From IMG/VR virus record IMGVR_UViG_3300024432_000023, positions 1-45,837 of that record: DNA of 45,837 nucleotides. One strand, written 5' to 3'. Origin of the DNA: a virus. Made by a program: the position numbers and the translations under genes. Position 1 is the first letter of the stretch. Each line of letters opens with the position of its first letter. The notes under the pieces were generated by a model. It was not told the origin of the DNA. It saw nothing but the letters and a program-made list of their open reading frames with translations, and did not search any database. Below are positions 1 to 6,212 of this stretch, one piece after another.

Positions 1-360
1 CATCACTTCGCGGGCCTCTTCGGGCAGGTGCTTTTGAATGAGGTCACGCGTCTTATTGCGCTCGACAGTGATGTGTTTGCCGATGCGATAGCGGCACAGT
101 GCCCAGCCCAGTGCGTTGAGTGTCTTCGACTCGACGTGGTCCGGAAGCTTGTTGCCAAGCTCGGTGGCAATGCTCTTATTGAATGCGAGAAACACAGCCT
201 TCGCCGATGTGGGAATCAGCTGCGCTGCTTTAACGATAGTGAAAGTTTTGCCGCTGCCTGCTACTGCTTCGACTATCAGTGCAGCTGCGACTCCGATGTT
301 ATCAACGTGATGCTGTACCCAGTCGATAACAGCTTGTTGGTAGGTAGATAGTGTAATCAT
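1..360 (-). CDS. SF1 (UvrD/PcrA-type) DNA helicase, N-terminal part, cut by window edge
   Basis: The leftward frame opens with ATG at 360 and stays open for 120 codons to the window edge, so only the N-terminus is present. Residues 30-38 form a Walker A motif (EAVAGSGKT) and are followed by a motif Ia-like FLAFNKSIATEL. This pair is the start of UvrD/PcrA/Dda-type superfamily 1 helicases, which unwind DNA 3'-5' or 5'-3' using ATP in replication, repair or recombination. An AGC-rich ribosome-binding stretch (CTGGAGCAAGAC) precedes the ATG. The gene sits directly behind promoter module P1 (-10 at 412-417) with a leader of about 50 nt holding a small GGCGA/TCGCC hairpin. DEAD-box-like motif II and the later motifs would lie outside the window, so the exact subfamily cannot be decided. 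Confidence 0.85.
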   Translation of the reverse strand, partial: MITLSTYQQAVIDWVQHHVDNIGVAAALIVEAVAGSGKTFTIVKAAQLIPTSAKAVFLAFNKSIATELGNKLPDHVESKTLNALGWALCRYRIGKHITVERNKTRDLIQKHLPEEAREVM

Positions 361-411
361 GTCTTGCTCCAGTTTGTGGGCGAAATGTCGCCGTCGTTAT
401 ATAAGGAGTCC

Positions 412-460
412 ATCTTACCACATTAGCGCTCCCGTGTCAAATCCGGGGATTATGTTAAAT
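412..460 (-). promoter_or_regulatory. Early promoter module P1 (leftward)
   Basis: On the minus strand the order is box ATTTAACATAATC (460-448), 7 nt, -35 TTGACA (440-435, perfect consensus), 17 nt spacer, -10 TAAGAT (417-412). The spacer contains GGGAGCGC. The same arrangement occurs at 1882-1930, 2934-2980 and 6550-6599. It should transcribe the helicase gene to its left. The upstream box overlaps the 3' end of the preceding 44-residue gene. Confidence 0.8.
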
Positions 461-584
461 GGCTCTTTTCCCGGTCTTGGCGCAGCTGGTCGATCTCCTT
501 TTGCATCGCTTCCATAGCTGCGCGTATGTTTTCCTGCACCTCATTCAGGTACAGCTGTTGAGCAGGTGTGAAGGGTTGCATCAT
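450..584 (-). CDS. Small coiled-coil-like protein, 44 residues
   Basis: ATG at 584 overlaps the TGA of the upstream gene (ATGA, 583-581) and has a good ribosome-binding site (AAGGAG, 5 nt before the ATG); a second ATG follows at 581. The product is a short, charged, heptad-like helix (EVQENIRAAMEAMQKEID) with no cysteines and no membrane segment. I do not recognise the family. Translational coupling to the gene before it and the intact frame support it as real. Its last codons (CAT TTA ACA TAA) lie inside the conserved upstream box of promoter module P1, so coding and regulatory sequence overlap here. Confidence 0.6.
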   Translation of the reverse strand: MMQPFTPAQQLYLNEVQENIRAAMEAMQKEIDQLRQDREKSHLT

Positions 585-1039
585 GAGCGCTCCTTGCTTG
601 CGTTAGTGTTATCGAGACTGGCACCGAGTGCTTCGTTGTAAAGCTTGACGCCATCACCGTGATCGTTGTAAGTCTCACCTTGGTAATCACCGTAGCCATC
701 ACTGCGCCAGTCAAACTTGCTGCCAAGGTATTGCTTCGCTGCGATCAGTATCGCCACGACCGGGGCATCGTAATCCTTGCGGGCTGTCTTGCAGAACTCG
801 AAGTCACTGACTTTGTTCGCGAAGTAAAATGTCTCGTGACCATCCTCATCGGTGCCGTTGAATCGGACCAGTTCCATGCTCACCTCAGGCTTGCGGTCTA
901 GCTGATCGTATTCCCACGCCAGATTAATCATGTAGGAATTCTTAGCCTTGCTGATGATCTTCGCAGCTGCTTCCATGAACGCAGTCCATTCCGAATCGGT
1001 AGGCTTGCTGTCGATTTGCCAGTAGTGTGTATATCCCAT
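581..1039 (-). CDS. Conserved phage hypothetical protein beginning MGYTHYW, 152 residues
   Basis: The N-terminal MGYTHYW and the central phrases FNGTDEDGHETFYF and FEFCKTARKDYDAPVVA are features I associate with a hypothetical family seen in phages and some bacteria; no activity is known to me. The product is soluble and acidic, with aromatic clusters and no signal peptide or membrane segment. The start at 1039 is supported by CTAAGGAGCACGATC ahead of the ATG. It lies 11 nt downstream of the GP88-like gene, in the transcription unit expected from promoter P2, and its stop overlaps the next small gene. It is probably an early accessory protein. Confidence 0.75.
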   Translation of the reverse strand: MGYTHYWQIDSKPTDSEWTAFMEAAAKIISKAKNSYMINLAWEYDQLDRKPEVSMELVRFNGTDEDGHETFYFANKVSDFEFCKTARKDYDAPVVAILIAAKQYLGSKFDWRSDGYGDYQGETYNDHGDGVKLYNEALGASLDNTNASKERS

Positions 1040-1050
1040 GATCGTGCTCC

Positions 1051-1839
1051 TTAGTTGTCGAGTACAAAGCCAGACCGGTCGCGACGTGCGCTACCTTTTG
1101 CTTTGAGTGTTACGATTGAATTCGGCTTGTCCAAAAACCTGAGGTCATGCGCGTCACCATCGATGACGTTAACGCGACACTCTTCGAGAAACATGCGCGC
1201 TTCGGCGAGTGTTTCCTTGTCACGGTATACCTTGATCAGATTGATACCGTACTCGCTGTGCATGTACTGACATTGCTTCGCGTACTTCTCGTTGGCTTGC
1301 GAGTAACTCAGGCTCAGGTGATAGTTGCGCGGCAGATCACGATTAAACCGCTTGTAGATTTTGGTGTAATCGTAAAACTGTAAGTCCTGAAACAGATCGA
1401 AGATGGTGCAGCTATCGCGACCAGCTGATGAGTCTACCGGGATGCGTTCCCATTGGATGTCGCTGGTACCGTTGAGTCGCACGACTGGCGTCAGGTCTTT
1501 ACGTTCGGCCTTGCGTACGAACAGATAGATTTCGTGGGTTAGTTGCGCCATGAATCCGTCGCGGTCTTCGGCATAGAATCGCGTACGCTTGATGCGGCAA
1601 TTCTGAATTGCGTTGTCCGGCAATTCGATTCCGTACGGTGCAAACTTCACTGAGCCTTTCGAGATGCCGCCACGTCCGGCAGTGTTCAGGCATCCGCGCC
1701 AGCATCCTGCTAGCTCAGCCATCGGACATACGTTGATGCCTGCAGACTTGAAAGGTGCCAGATACAGGACGGCAGTCATGTAGCCTTTCGCCTGCCCCTT
1801 GATCGTTTTCGCATTGGCGTCGATGTTTAAAAGTTTCAT
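1051..1839 (-). CDS. GP88-like phage protein, 262 residues
   Basis: The sequence matches what I recall of the phage GP88 family: an early NVCPMAELAGCWRGCLN segment rich in cysteine (residues about 37-51), then AGRGG, then VRLNGTSDIQWE (about 122-133), then FYDYTK (about 154-159) and a later YHLSLSYS. The closely spaced cysteines suggest metal or Fe-S binding, but the molecular function of the family is not known to me. The start at 1839 follows CCTAGGAGCGCTACATC, a good ribosome-binding site. It is the first gene behind promoter module P2 (-10 at 1882-1887). No truncation is seen. Confidence is in the family, not in any reaction. Confidence 0.7.
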   Translation of the reverse strand: MKLLNIDANAKTIKGQAKGYMTAVLYLAPFKSAGINVCPMAELAGCWRGCLNTAGRGGISKGSVKFAPYGIELPDNAIQNCRIKRTRFYAEDRDGFMAQLTHEIYLFVRKAERKDLTPVVRLNGTSDIQWERIPVDSSAGRDSCTIFDLFQDLQFYDYTKIYKRFNRDLPRNYHLSLSYSQANEKYAKQCQYMHSEYGINLIKVYRDKETLAEARMFLEECRVNVIDGDAHDLRFLDKPNSIVTLKAKGSARRDRSGFVLDN

Positions 1840-1881
1840 GATGTAGCGCTCCTAGGTGCTTGATTTCCCTCATGAAACACC

Positions 1882-1930
1882 ATCTTACCACAGGAGCGCT
1901 ACCATTGCAAATCAGGGGATTATGTTAAAT
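1882..1930 (-). promoter_or_regulatory. Early promoter module P2 (leftward)
   Basis: Minus-strand order: box ATTTAACATAATC (1930-1918), 7 nt, -35 TTGCAA (1910-1905), 17 nt, -10 TAAGAT (1887-1882). The spacer carries GTAGCGCTCC, a half-palindromic form of the GGAGCGC motif seen in the other copies. It lies just downstream of the terminator at 1966-2001 and drives the GP88-like gene and the two genes after it. Confidence 0.75.
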
Positions 1931-1965
1931 GGGGGGATTCCTGCTTCACGGTGTAATCGGGCAAT

Positions 1966-2001
1966 AAAAAACCCCCCGTCACCATCGCTGGATCAGGGGG
2001 G
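1966..2001 (-). terminator. Intrinsic terminator after the DUF932-like gene
   Basis: On the minus strand CCCCCC (2001-1996) pairs with GGGGGG (1977-1972) across an 18-nt loop and is followed at once by TTTTTT (1971-1966). It sits 16 nt beyond the stop codon of the gene at 2018-2767 and separates that unit from promoter P2. Confidence 0.8.
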
Positions 2002-2017
2002 CAGGAGCACTACAGCA

Positions 2018-2767
2018 CTATGCCGCCAGTGCGTAGTCCGATGCCTTACCGATGAGGTCATGCAGTTTCTGCGACCGCTCGGTGTAGGTGCTGATCGGTG
2101 AGCCTTTGAACGCTTCGGTCGCTGCGTTGAACAGCGTCCAGTTTGTGCGTTCGCCATTCTCATTCAAGTGCTCGACGTGAGACGGCTCGTAGTATTCGTT
2201 GACGACCTTCTCGACGCGTTGCGTGTTGATGATACCAGTCCGCAGCATCTGGATGATAGTGTGATTCGCTGTCGCATCCTTCAGCTGTGCCTGCTTGTAC
2301 CGCTCTACCTGTACAGCCCGGTCTTCGATTGACTGCGTGACTCCGCCCATGAACGTGCTGAGCATGTCGCGCAGGTCATTCATGATGAACGTGGTCTGCT
2401 TGCGTTTCAACACGACACTGCCGAACAGGTCAAGGTTGGTGCAGATTGCAAGTGCCTCACCAAGGCAGGCTTGCCAGCTCAGCGACTTGTTAAGTGCGCT
2501 GCGAACACCAAGGCAAATCTTGCTCTCGTCGCTGGTGAAGTTAACGACTTCGATCAGGCCGAACAGCTGCGTGTCGTTGCGAGCTAGTACGTACTGCTCT
2601 TCGCCGAAACGGAAACCGTTGGACTCTGCGACATCCTGCACGAGATCGATACCAGTAGAGAAAGGTACGGGCTTGTGCGAGCGGGTATGCAGCGCGAGGG
2701 CTTTGTCATCAAACCGCGACAGCTCCTCACGTGTTACGACGTTGTCATCCTTTGAAAACATTAACAT
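2018..2767 (-). CDS. DUF932-like phage protein, 249 residues
   Basis: The product resembles the DUF932 / phage-plasmid-like family: an N-terminal segment about short-chain-rich substrate-free folds is absent, while the C-terminal half carries the long helices and the WTLFNAATEAFKGSP and YTERSQKLHDLIG segments typical of these proteins. The function of the family is not established; members are common in phage and plasmid early regions. The start at 2767 has a strong site (AAGGAG, 7 nt before ATG). The gene stands alone as a transcription unit: promoter P3 upstream, a structured leader of about 135 nt, and a strong terminator just after the stop. That isolation suggests dosage or ligand control of this one protein. 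Confidence 0.65.
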   Translation of the reverse strand: MLMFSKDDNVVTREELSRFDDKALALHTRSHKPVPFSTGIDLVQDVAESNGFRFGEEQYVLARNDTQLFGLIEVVNFTSDESKICLGVRSALNKSLSWQACLGEALAICTNLDLFGSVVLKRKQTTFIMNDLRDMLSTFMGGVTQSIEDRAVQVERYKQAQLKDATANHTIIQMLRTGIINTQRVEKVVNEYYEPSHVEHLNENGERTNWTLFNAATEAFKGSPISTYTERSQKLHDLIGKASDYALAA

Positions 2768-2793
2768 GGTAGTACTCCTTTACGTTTAAAAAT

Positions 2794-2928
2794 GTGAGTG
2801 GCGGGATCAACGCTCCTGTTATTCCTACCCCGGTCATCAATCAACGGTGCCTCGCCATCTAGGGGTCAGTAGCTCCGCATCTCTCGCGGGATCAACGGCA
2901 GGGTTCTGATAGCTACCCCACCACTCAC
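2794..2928 (-). ncRNA. Structured 5' leader RNA of the DUF932-like gene
   Basis: Between promoter P3 and the gene start the transcript can fold into a closed multibranch structure. P1 pairs 2928-2917 with 2805-2794: 12 bp, one U-G wobble (GUGAGUGGUGGG with CCCGCCACUCAC). Inside it P2 pairs 2916-2911 with 2874-2869 (GUAGCU/AGCUAC) and contains a CCGC/GCGG hairpin, and P3 pairs 2866-2862 with 2831-2827 (ACCCC/GGGGU). The 3' strand of P1 is followed by AUUUUUAAAC and then the ribosome-binding site about 20 nt on. The unit GUUGAUCCCGC occurs twice. I do not recognise a known riboswitch or ribozyme class. Folding is by eye. Confidence 0.5.
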
Positions 2929-2933
2929 TTCCT

Positions 2934-2980
2934 ATTATACACACCTGCGCTCCCATTGCAAATCAGAGGATTATGTTAAC
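2934..2980 (-). promoter_or_regulatory. Early promoter module P3 (leftward)
   Basis: Minus-strand order: box GTTAACATAATC (2980-2969), 7 nt, -35 TTGCAA (2961-2956), 16 nt spacer with GGGAGCGC, -10 TATAAT (2939-2934, perfect consensus). The upstream box again overlaps the end of the previous coding region (stop at 2963). It should make the structured leader and the DUF932-like mRNA. Confidence 0.8.
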
Positions 2981-3121
2981 TAGCCTGATCAGCACCTCGA
3001 ACGGCATGAGCAGCAGGATCAGGGCGCAGAGATTCAGCATCATGTTGCGCGCTGCGATCAATACCAGTCCCAGTGCGGCTAACGAGTACACGAATATGTA
3101 GTTGAAAGGTGTCAAGAACAT
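2963..3121 (-). CDS. Small two-helix membrane protein, 52 residues
   Basis: The start is placed at the ATG at 3121, which overlaps the TAA of the preceding gene (TAATG); a longer frame upstream would be out of step with this coupling. The product is almost wholly hydrophobic, with two predicted membrane segments (about residues 7-25 and 31-50) separated by a short basic-polar turn (AARNMM). No family is recognised. Its position after a secreted small protein suggests a pair acting at the host envelope early in infection, but this is inference. The stop codon lies within promoter module P3. Confidence 0.6.
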   Translation of the reverse strand: MFLTPFNYIFVYSLAALGLVLIAARNMMLNLCALILLLMPFEVLIRLVNIIL

Positions 3122-3336
3122 TACAAATCCTCCTCTATGACACAACCAAAGCCAACGTAGATATCCTGATCAGTTAGGATCAACGCTCCTTCGTTCGTAC
3201 ACTCTCTCAAAGTTTCGAACGTACCTATCTGCGCTTTGAAGTGCTTGCCCTTTGTTATGAGCACGAGCGTGTAGGGTCCTGTCGCCGCTGATGCAGCTAG
3301 CGCGATCAGTGCCGTCAGTAGTATCAGTCGTTTCAT
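3121..3336 (-). CDS. Small secreted protein with signal peptide, 71 residues
   Basis: The N-terminus (MKRLILLTALIALAASAA) is a textbook signal peptide: a basic start, a hydrophobic core and an A-S-A-A cleavage region near residue 18. The mature part of about 53 residues holds two cysteines (in RECTNEG and GFGCVIEE) that could form a disulfide in the periplasm. The ATG at 3336 overlaps the stop of the upstream gene (ATGA). Similar short signal-peptide proteins with a paired FETL..C and C..EE layout are common in phages and carry no known function. It overlaps the next gene at TAATG. Confidence 0.7.
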   Translation of the reverse strand: MKRLILLTALIALAASAATGPYTLVLITKGKHFKAQIGTFETLRECTNEGALILTDQDIYVGFGCVIEEDL

Positions 3337-3518
3337 TCTTCACCCTCCCATTTCACACGCACGTCAGAGTGCGAGGTATCCCAGTCGTCGCTTTGGAGAT
3401 CAGCTTCCTGCTGACCCTTCGCGTCTTCGCAGTAGTCGTCTTCCTGCTCGAAGGAGATACCCTCGAACTCGTACTCCTTCACGACAACAGTTGAAACCCT
3501 TACAGTTAGCTTCGGCAT
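3333..3518 (-). CDS. Small acidic protein, 61 residues
   Basis: The start is set at ATG 3518 because GAGG stands about 9 nt ahead of it; a GTG at 3527 is also in frame but lies on top of the ribosome-binding site. The N-terminal third (PKLTVRVSTVVVKEYEF) reads as beta strands and the rest is strongly acidic (EQEDDYCEDAKG). It has no membrane segment and no recognised family. Acidic mini-proteins of early phage operons often bind host proteins or mimic DNA, which is possible here but unsupported. It is coupled to its neighbours by short overlaps. Confidence 0.6.
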   Translation of the reverse strand: MPKLTVRVSTVVVKEYEFEGISFEQEDDYCEDAKGQQEADLQSDDWDTSHSDVRVKWEGEE

Positions 3519-3523
3519 GTCGA

Positions 3524-3682
3524 TCACCTCGGGTACGTGTTACGGATGCAGGTGAATCCAAAGTCCAGCTCGCCATTCTCTTCAGCCTCATTGAGGACTT
3601 CGAGGATGCGGTCAGTCTGCTCTTCGGTCTCGGTACGAATTGTCAGTTCGTTGTTGTACTCTTTTTCGTTGTCGATACTCAT
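3524..3682 (-). CDS. Small acidic protein, 52 residues
   Basis: ATG at 3682 overlaps the TGA of the preceding gene (ATGA); AAGGAGCAAGACAA ahead of it gives a good ribosome-binding site. The product has a beta-like stretch (YNNELTIRTE), then an acidic helix (EEQTDRILEVLNEAEE) and a short tail with one cysteine (FTCIRNTYPR). I do not recognise it. The beta-helix layout resembles the beginning of small ferredoxin-like folds, but it is too short to be sure. The intact coupling on both sides supports a real gene. Confidence 0.6.
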   Translation of the reverse strand: MSIDNEKEYNNELTIRTETEEQTDRILEVLNEAEENGELDFGFTCIRNTYPR

Positions 3683-3858
3683 TTGTCTTGCTCCTTGCTG
3701 TTGTGGCGCTCCATTTGTATGCCATCCTCTACACCGATGCAGTAAGCGCGCCTAGCTGCATCTCGGATGCGGTCCGCGATATGCGGCATGACTCCCTTAC
3801 ACGCACGGTCTACCATGGCGCGAAGTTTGTCGTGAACTCGATTGTTCTCAGTACTCAT
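3679..3858 (-). CDS. Small basic protein, 59 residues
   Basis: ATG at 3858 overlaps the TAA of the gene before it (TAATG). The product is mixed-charge, mostly helical, with two cysteines (RACKG and AYCIG) and a basic middle (ADRIRDAARRAY). There is no membrane segment, signal peptide or recognised domain. It is one of a chain of six overlapping small genes transcribed leftward from promoter P4. Function unknown. Confidence 0.55.
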   Translation of the reverse strand: MSTENNRVHDKLRAMVDRACKGVMPHIADRIRDAARRAYCIGVEDGIQMERHNSKEQDK

Positions 3859-4127
3859 TAGATCACCTCACCGATCTTGCGCATGACGTCGTGCGCCCTG
3901 CCCGACTTGATGTCGCAGCTGGCAACCCAGTCGTCAGCGATCTTGAAGTACCTGATCATGTCGTAGTACAGACTCACCTCATCATTCACACCAGAGATTC
4001 CCTCGACTATGATGCTGAGGTACGCGTCTCGGTTAGGTAGCTCGAAATGCGTGACCAGTCTCTTGCGGGGACTGTCTTCGATGTGACCTTCCCAGCTGTC
4101 GCGTTCTTCCTGTAACGTTTTACTCAT
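3858..4127 (-). CDS. Hypothetical protein, 89 residues
   Basis: The start is placed at ATG 4127, preceded by GTAAGGAGC, rather than at the far upstream ATG of the same frame, which would lie inside the neighbouring gene. The product begins MSKTLQEERDSWEGH and is a soluble alpha/beta protein with an acidic middle (GVNDEVSLYYDMIRYF) and one cysteine (ASCDIKSG). I do not recognise the family. It follows the AcrVA2-like gene by 5 nt and is coupled to the next small gene. Confidence 0.65.
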   Translation of the reverse strand: MSKTLQEERDSWEGHIEDSPRKRLVTHFELPNRDAYLSIIVEGISGVNDEVSLYYDMIRYFKIADDWVASCDIKSGRAHDVMRKIGEVI

Positions 4128-4132
4128 GCTCC

Positions 4133-5149
4133 TTACTCCTCTTGGTGTAGCGTTAGCTCGTAATCCTTTTTCACGACGCCGAGATTCTCGTCGCCGCGCC
4201 AGTGCGACCTGACCCATGACACCTTGCCTGACTTGTAGTGTCGAAAGAATCCACGCACCTGATGCATTCGTTTCCGCGGTTGCCATACTGTGCGCCCCTC
4301 TTGCTGCGGGTCAGGCTCATCGACTTCCATCTCAACAATGAAATGCTCGAAGTGTGGGTGATCTCTTTTCTTGCGCAGTCGTTTGCGTTTGCACTTGTCG
4401 CCCAGTGCGGCAGGCAATCCAGCCTGCTTACGTCGCAGCATCGACGAGAGGTGGAATGAGTGAATCCACACCAGTGCCATCTTGCGCACCATCTCTACTA
4501 CCTGCGCTCCACGTTCGGTGATGTTGACACCCTCAGCGATTGCGTTAAGGAACGTCGTCTCACTTTCGAGCATCCCCTTATTAAAGTGCAGCTCGACTGG
4601 GCAGTAACTTAGTCTCTGTCCTGTGTTGATTGTGCCGTCCATCATCTCGACACCAGTCGAGCGATAGAATGCGATGTTGCAATCGATGAACTTCTCGCCT
4701 GCATCGATGTTCAGTTCGGGGTAGTCTCGATTGTCTTTAGGGTCAGTTTCATTCAGACATACCATGATGTCGTCAGTCGCAAACCCGGTGATCACGAGTG
4801 TGCACCATTCGAATGGCAGATTAATCGGACGCGTGTTGCGGATGTAGTTCAGCTCAGCGTCGTACTTGTTTGCCATCGCTATCAACGTGCTAGCCTCCAC
4901 CTTGTACTTCGTTGACGAGCGCACGATACGTGCGTTGTAAGCATCGACAGGTGTGAGGTCTTTCATCATCTGCGTGAAGTCTTCATCACTGTCGCACTTG
5001 AACAGTTTGTCGTTCATCGCCATGTACTTGGGCTTGCCCTTGATAGGACCAGTGCCCAGCAGGACATGCTCGATGTGCTCAAGCCATTCAAGCCACGTGT
5101 GAAACGCAGGACCCAGCGAGCCGGGTTTGTTGTGACGCTGTCTGGTCAT
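4133..5149 (-). CDS. AcrVA2-like phage protein (candidate), 338 residues
   Basis: The product has the layout I recall for AcrVA2 of Moraxella and its many phage relatives: a helical N-terminal part, a central beta region starting at LPFEWCTLVI (residues 111-120; AcrVA2 has LPDWCVYVD), a helical stretch with ALVWIHSFHLSS, and a basic C-terminal domain with HQVRGFFRHYKSG and SHWRG (about 296-319; AcrVA2 has a similar RRGHW...W region). AcrVA2 blocks Cas12a synthesis by acting on its mRNA; other family members are untested. Sequence identity is clearly low and the link is inference. Start: ATG at 5149 overlaps the preceding stop (ATGA). It is the largest gene in the chain of small early genes. 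Confidence 0.5.
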   Translation of the reverse strand: MTRQRHNKPGSLGPAFHTWLEWLEHIEHVLLGTGPIKGKPKYMAMNDKLFKCDSDEDFTQMMKDLTPVDAYNARIVRSSTKYKVEASTLIAMANKYDAELNYIRNTRPINLPFEWCTLVITGFATDDIMVCLNETDPKDNRDYPELNIDAGEKFIDCNIAFYRSTGVEMMDGTINTGQRLSYCPVELHFNKGMLESETTFLNAIAEGVNITERGAQVVEMVRKMALVWIHSFHLSSMLRRKQAGLPAALGDKCKRKRLRKKRDHPHFEHFIVEMEVDEPDPQQEGRTVWQPRKRMHQVRGFFRHYKSGKVSWVRSHWRGDENLGVVKKDYELTLHQEE

Positions 5150-5340
5150 TTGAGCCGTCCTAAGATCGAGGCACGGTTGTCATGCCTCCACTGCTCGCCG
5201 TCGAGCCGCTTCAGGTTGTTACAAATGATCGCAAACGCCAATCGGCTCTTCACGCTGTCACGGTCGGGGGAACTTTCAAGCTCCGCCAAATCTCGCTGCA
5301 GCTCGTCACGAGTCTCATTGATTTGTGCTTGCGTCATCAT
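5146..5340 (-). CDS. Small helical protein, 64 residues
   Basis: Starts with ATGATG at 5340, overlapping the stop of the upstream gene (ATGA), and its own stop overlaps the start of the AcrVA2-like gene. The product is charged and helical (NETRDELQRDLAELESSPD, then SRLAFAIICNNLKRL) with one cysteine; no membrane segment or known domain. Its tight coupling to the AcrVA2-like gene means the two are made together. Function unknown. Confidence 0.65.
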   Translation of the reverse strand: MMTQAQINETRDELQRDLAELESSPDRDSVKSRLAFAIICNNLKRLDGEQWRHDNRASILGRLK

Positions 5341-5609
5341 GCCTGCAGCTCCTCGAAGTAAGCCTTGAACTCATCGGTGCACGACTCCAACTTACCGTAT
5401 CCGAGAACGTCGCTGACGTATGTGTCGCCCATCTCATACTCACCGTAAGTGAACGGTGACTTCGCAGCGAGAAACCAGCGCGAGTACTTGTCGCCCTTGT
5501 CTGTCTTCGCAGCGCGGTACACCTTGAGTATCTTCCACGTCCAGCCAGCCCGTTCGTTGGTGAACGTGGCATGCGGGGTTTCCAGTTCTGCTGTTTTCTT
5601 AAGTGACAT
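5337..5609 (-). CDS. Conserved phage hypothetical protein, 90 residues
   Basis: The protein reads as a compact beta-rich domain: ATFTNERAGWTWKILKVYR, then SRWFLAAKSPFTYGEYEMGDTYV, then a helical end (TDEFKAYFEEL). I associate the phrase KSPFTYG..EMGDTYV with a family of phage hypotheticals of about this length with no known function. The ATG at 5609 follows AAAGGAGAGAGACA, a strong ribosome-binding site. The gene is separated from the one before it by 124 nt holding a stable hairpin (5634-5696), unusual in a region where other genes overlap. Confidence 0.7.
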   Translation of the reverse strand: MSLKKTAELETPHATFTNERAGWTWKILKVYRAAKTDKGDKYSRWFLAAKSPFTYGEYEMGDTYVSDVLGYGKLESCTDEFKAYFEELQA

Positions 5610-5633
5610 TGTCTCTCTCCTTTAATTAGATCC

Positions 5634-5696
5634 GGGGGCGTCTGCCTCATAGCTCGTTGTGATCAACCAACGATTGTCTAGCAGCTAATAGCCCCC
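5634..5696 (-). ncRNA. Stacked intercistronic hairpin, possible processing or control element
   Basis: The 124-nt gap between two early genes holds three nested stems: GGGGGC/GCCCCC (5696-5691 with 5639-5634), AGCUA-type stem (5687-5683 with 5654-5650) and CGUUG/CAACG (5672-5668 with 5659-5655). There is no U-run after it, so it is not a standard terminator. It may protect or expose the mRNA of the next gene, or mark a processing site. It is not a tRNA (see rejected items). Confidence 0.4.
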
Positions 5697-5733
5697 TCGC
5701 TTCCCGATATCCAGCTGTAGCATCGCCGGGTCA

Positions 5734-6045
5734 CTAGTTAACTTCCTGTTCCTGTAGCCATCTCTCGACTTTCAGGTTGCAATTCTCCAGCGTCTCAGTG
5801 AGCGCTGCCCAACTTTCCAAATCCCACTCGCGTCTATTACCCGCAGCGATGTCGAACAGTGCGTCCGAGAGCGGGGAGTCAGTACGTACCACTGTCCTGA
5901 CCTTGCGCGTGTCCGCCTCCCGGAGCAGCGTCACCTGAGGTTCGAGGTCAGGTGCGCCGACTACCTTCCGGCTGTAGTAACACTTGGTGCACTTACGTGC
6001 GGTCGTGTTACGTGAGTACCCACATTCTGGGCACTGCCATGTCAT
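5734..6045 (-). CDS. Zinc-ribbon protein, 103 residues
   Basis: Residues 5-22 form a zinc ribbon: CPEC, ten residues, CTKC. The rest is a charged, mostly helical domain (VRTDSPLSDALFDIAAGNRREW) ending in WLQEQEVN. Such N-terminal ribbons bind zinc and often contact nucleic acid or polymerase. The C-terminal part is not recognised. ATG at 6045 overlaps the stop of the 56-residue gene before it (ATGA) and is preceded by TTAGAGGAGTAC. Likely an early regulatory or accessory protein. Confidence 0.7.
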   Translation of the reverse strand: MTWQCPECGYSRNTTARKCTKCYYSRKVVGAPDLEPQVTLLREADTRKVRTVVRTDSPLSDALFDIAAGNRREWDLESWAALTETLENCNLKVERWLQEQEVN

Positions 6046-6212
6046 GACATGTACTCCTCTAAGTTAATCAGGCGCGTCGTTATCGCCTGTGTCTTATTGT
6101 TGATCTCGTCGAGTGCCTCTTGCGCATCCTTCTGCGCCTTCTTGATGAACATCAGATCGAGTCCGATCTGTGCTTTGCACTCCAGTACAGCTTTGCGGTC
6201 TGCTTTGTTCAT
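6042..6212 (-). CDS. Small coiled-coil protein, 56 residues
   Basis: ATG at 6212 overlaps the TGA of the preceding gene (ATGA), and its own TGA overlaps the start of the zinc-ribbon gene in the same way. The product is a nearly continuous charged helix (DRKAVLECKAQIGLDLMF, then KDAQEALDEINNKTQAITT) with heptad spacing, likely a coiled coil. One cysteine. No family recognised. Its length is below usual gene-calling limits, but coupling on both sides makes it convincing. Confidence 0.7.
   Translation of the reverse strand: MNKADRKAVLECKAQIGLDLMFIKKAQKDAQEALDEINNKTQAITTRLINLEEYMS

Noticed and set aside
5634-5696. tRNA-like fold on the plus strand
   Set aside because: The acceptor-like stem is 6 bp with a mismatch at the seventh pair, there is no D-arm, no T-loop motif and the length is 63 nt. 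It is kept as a structured RNA instead.
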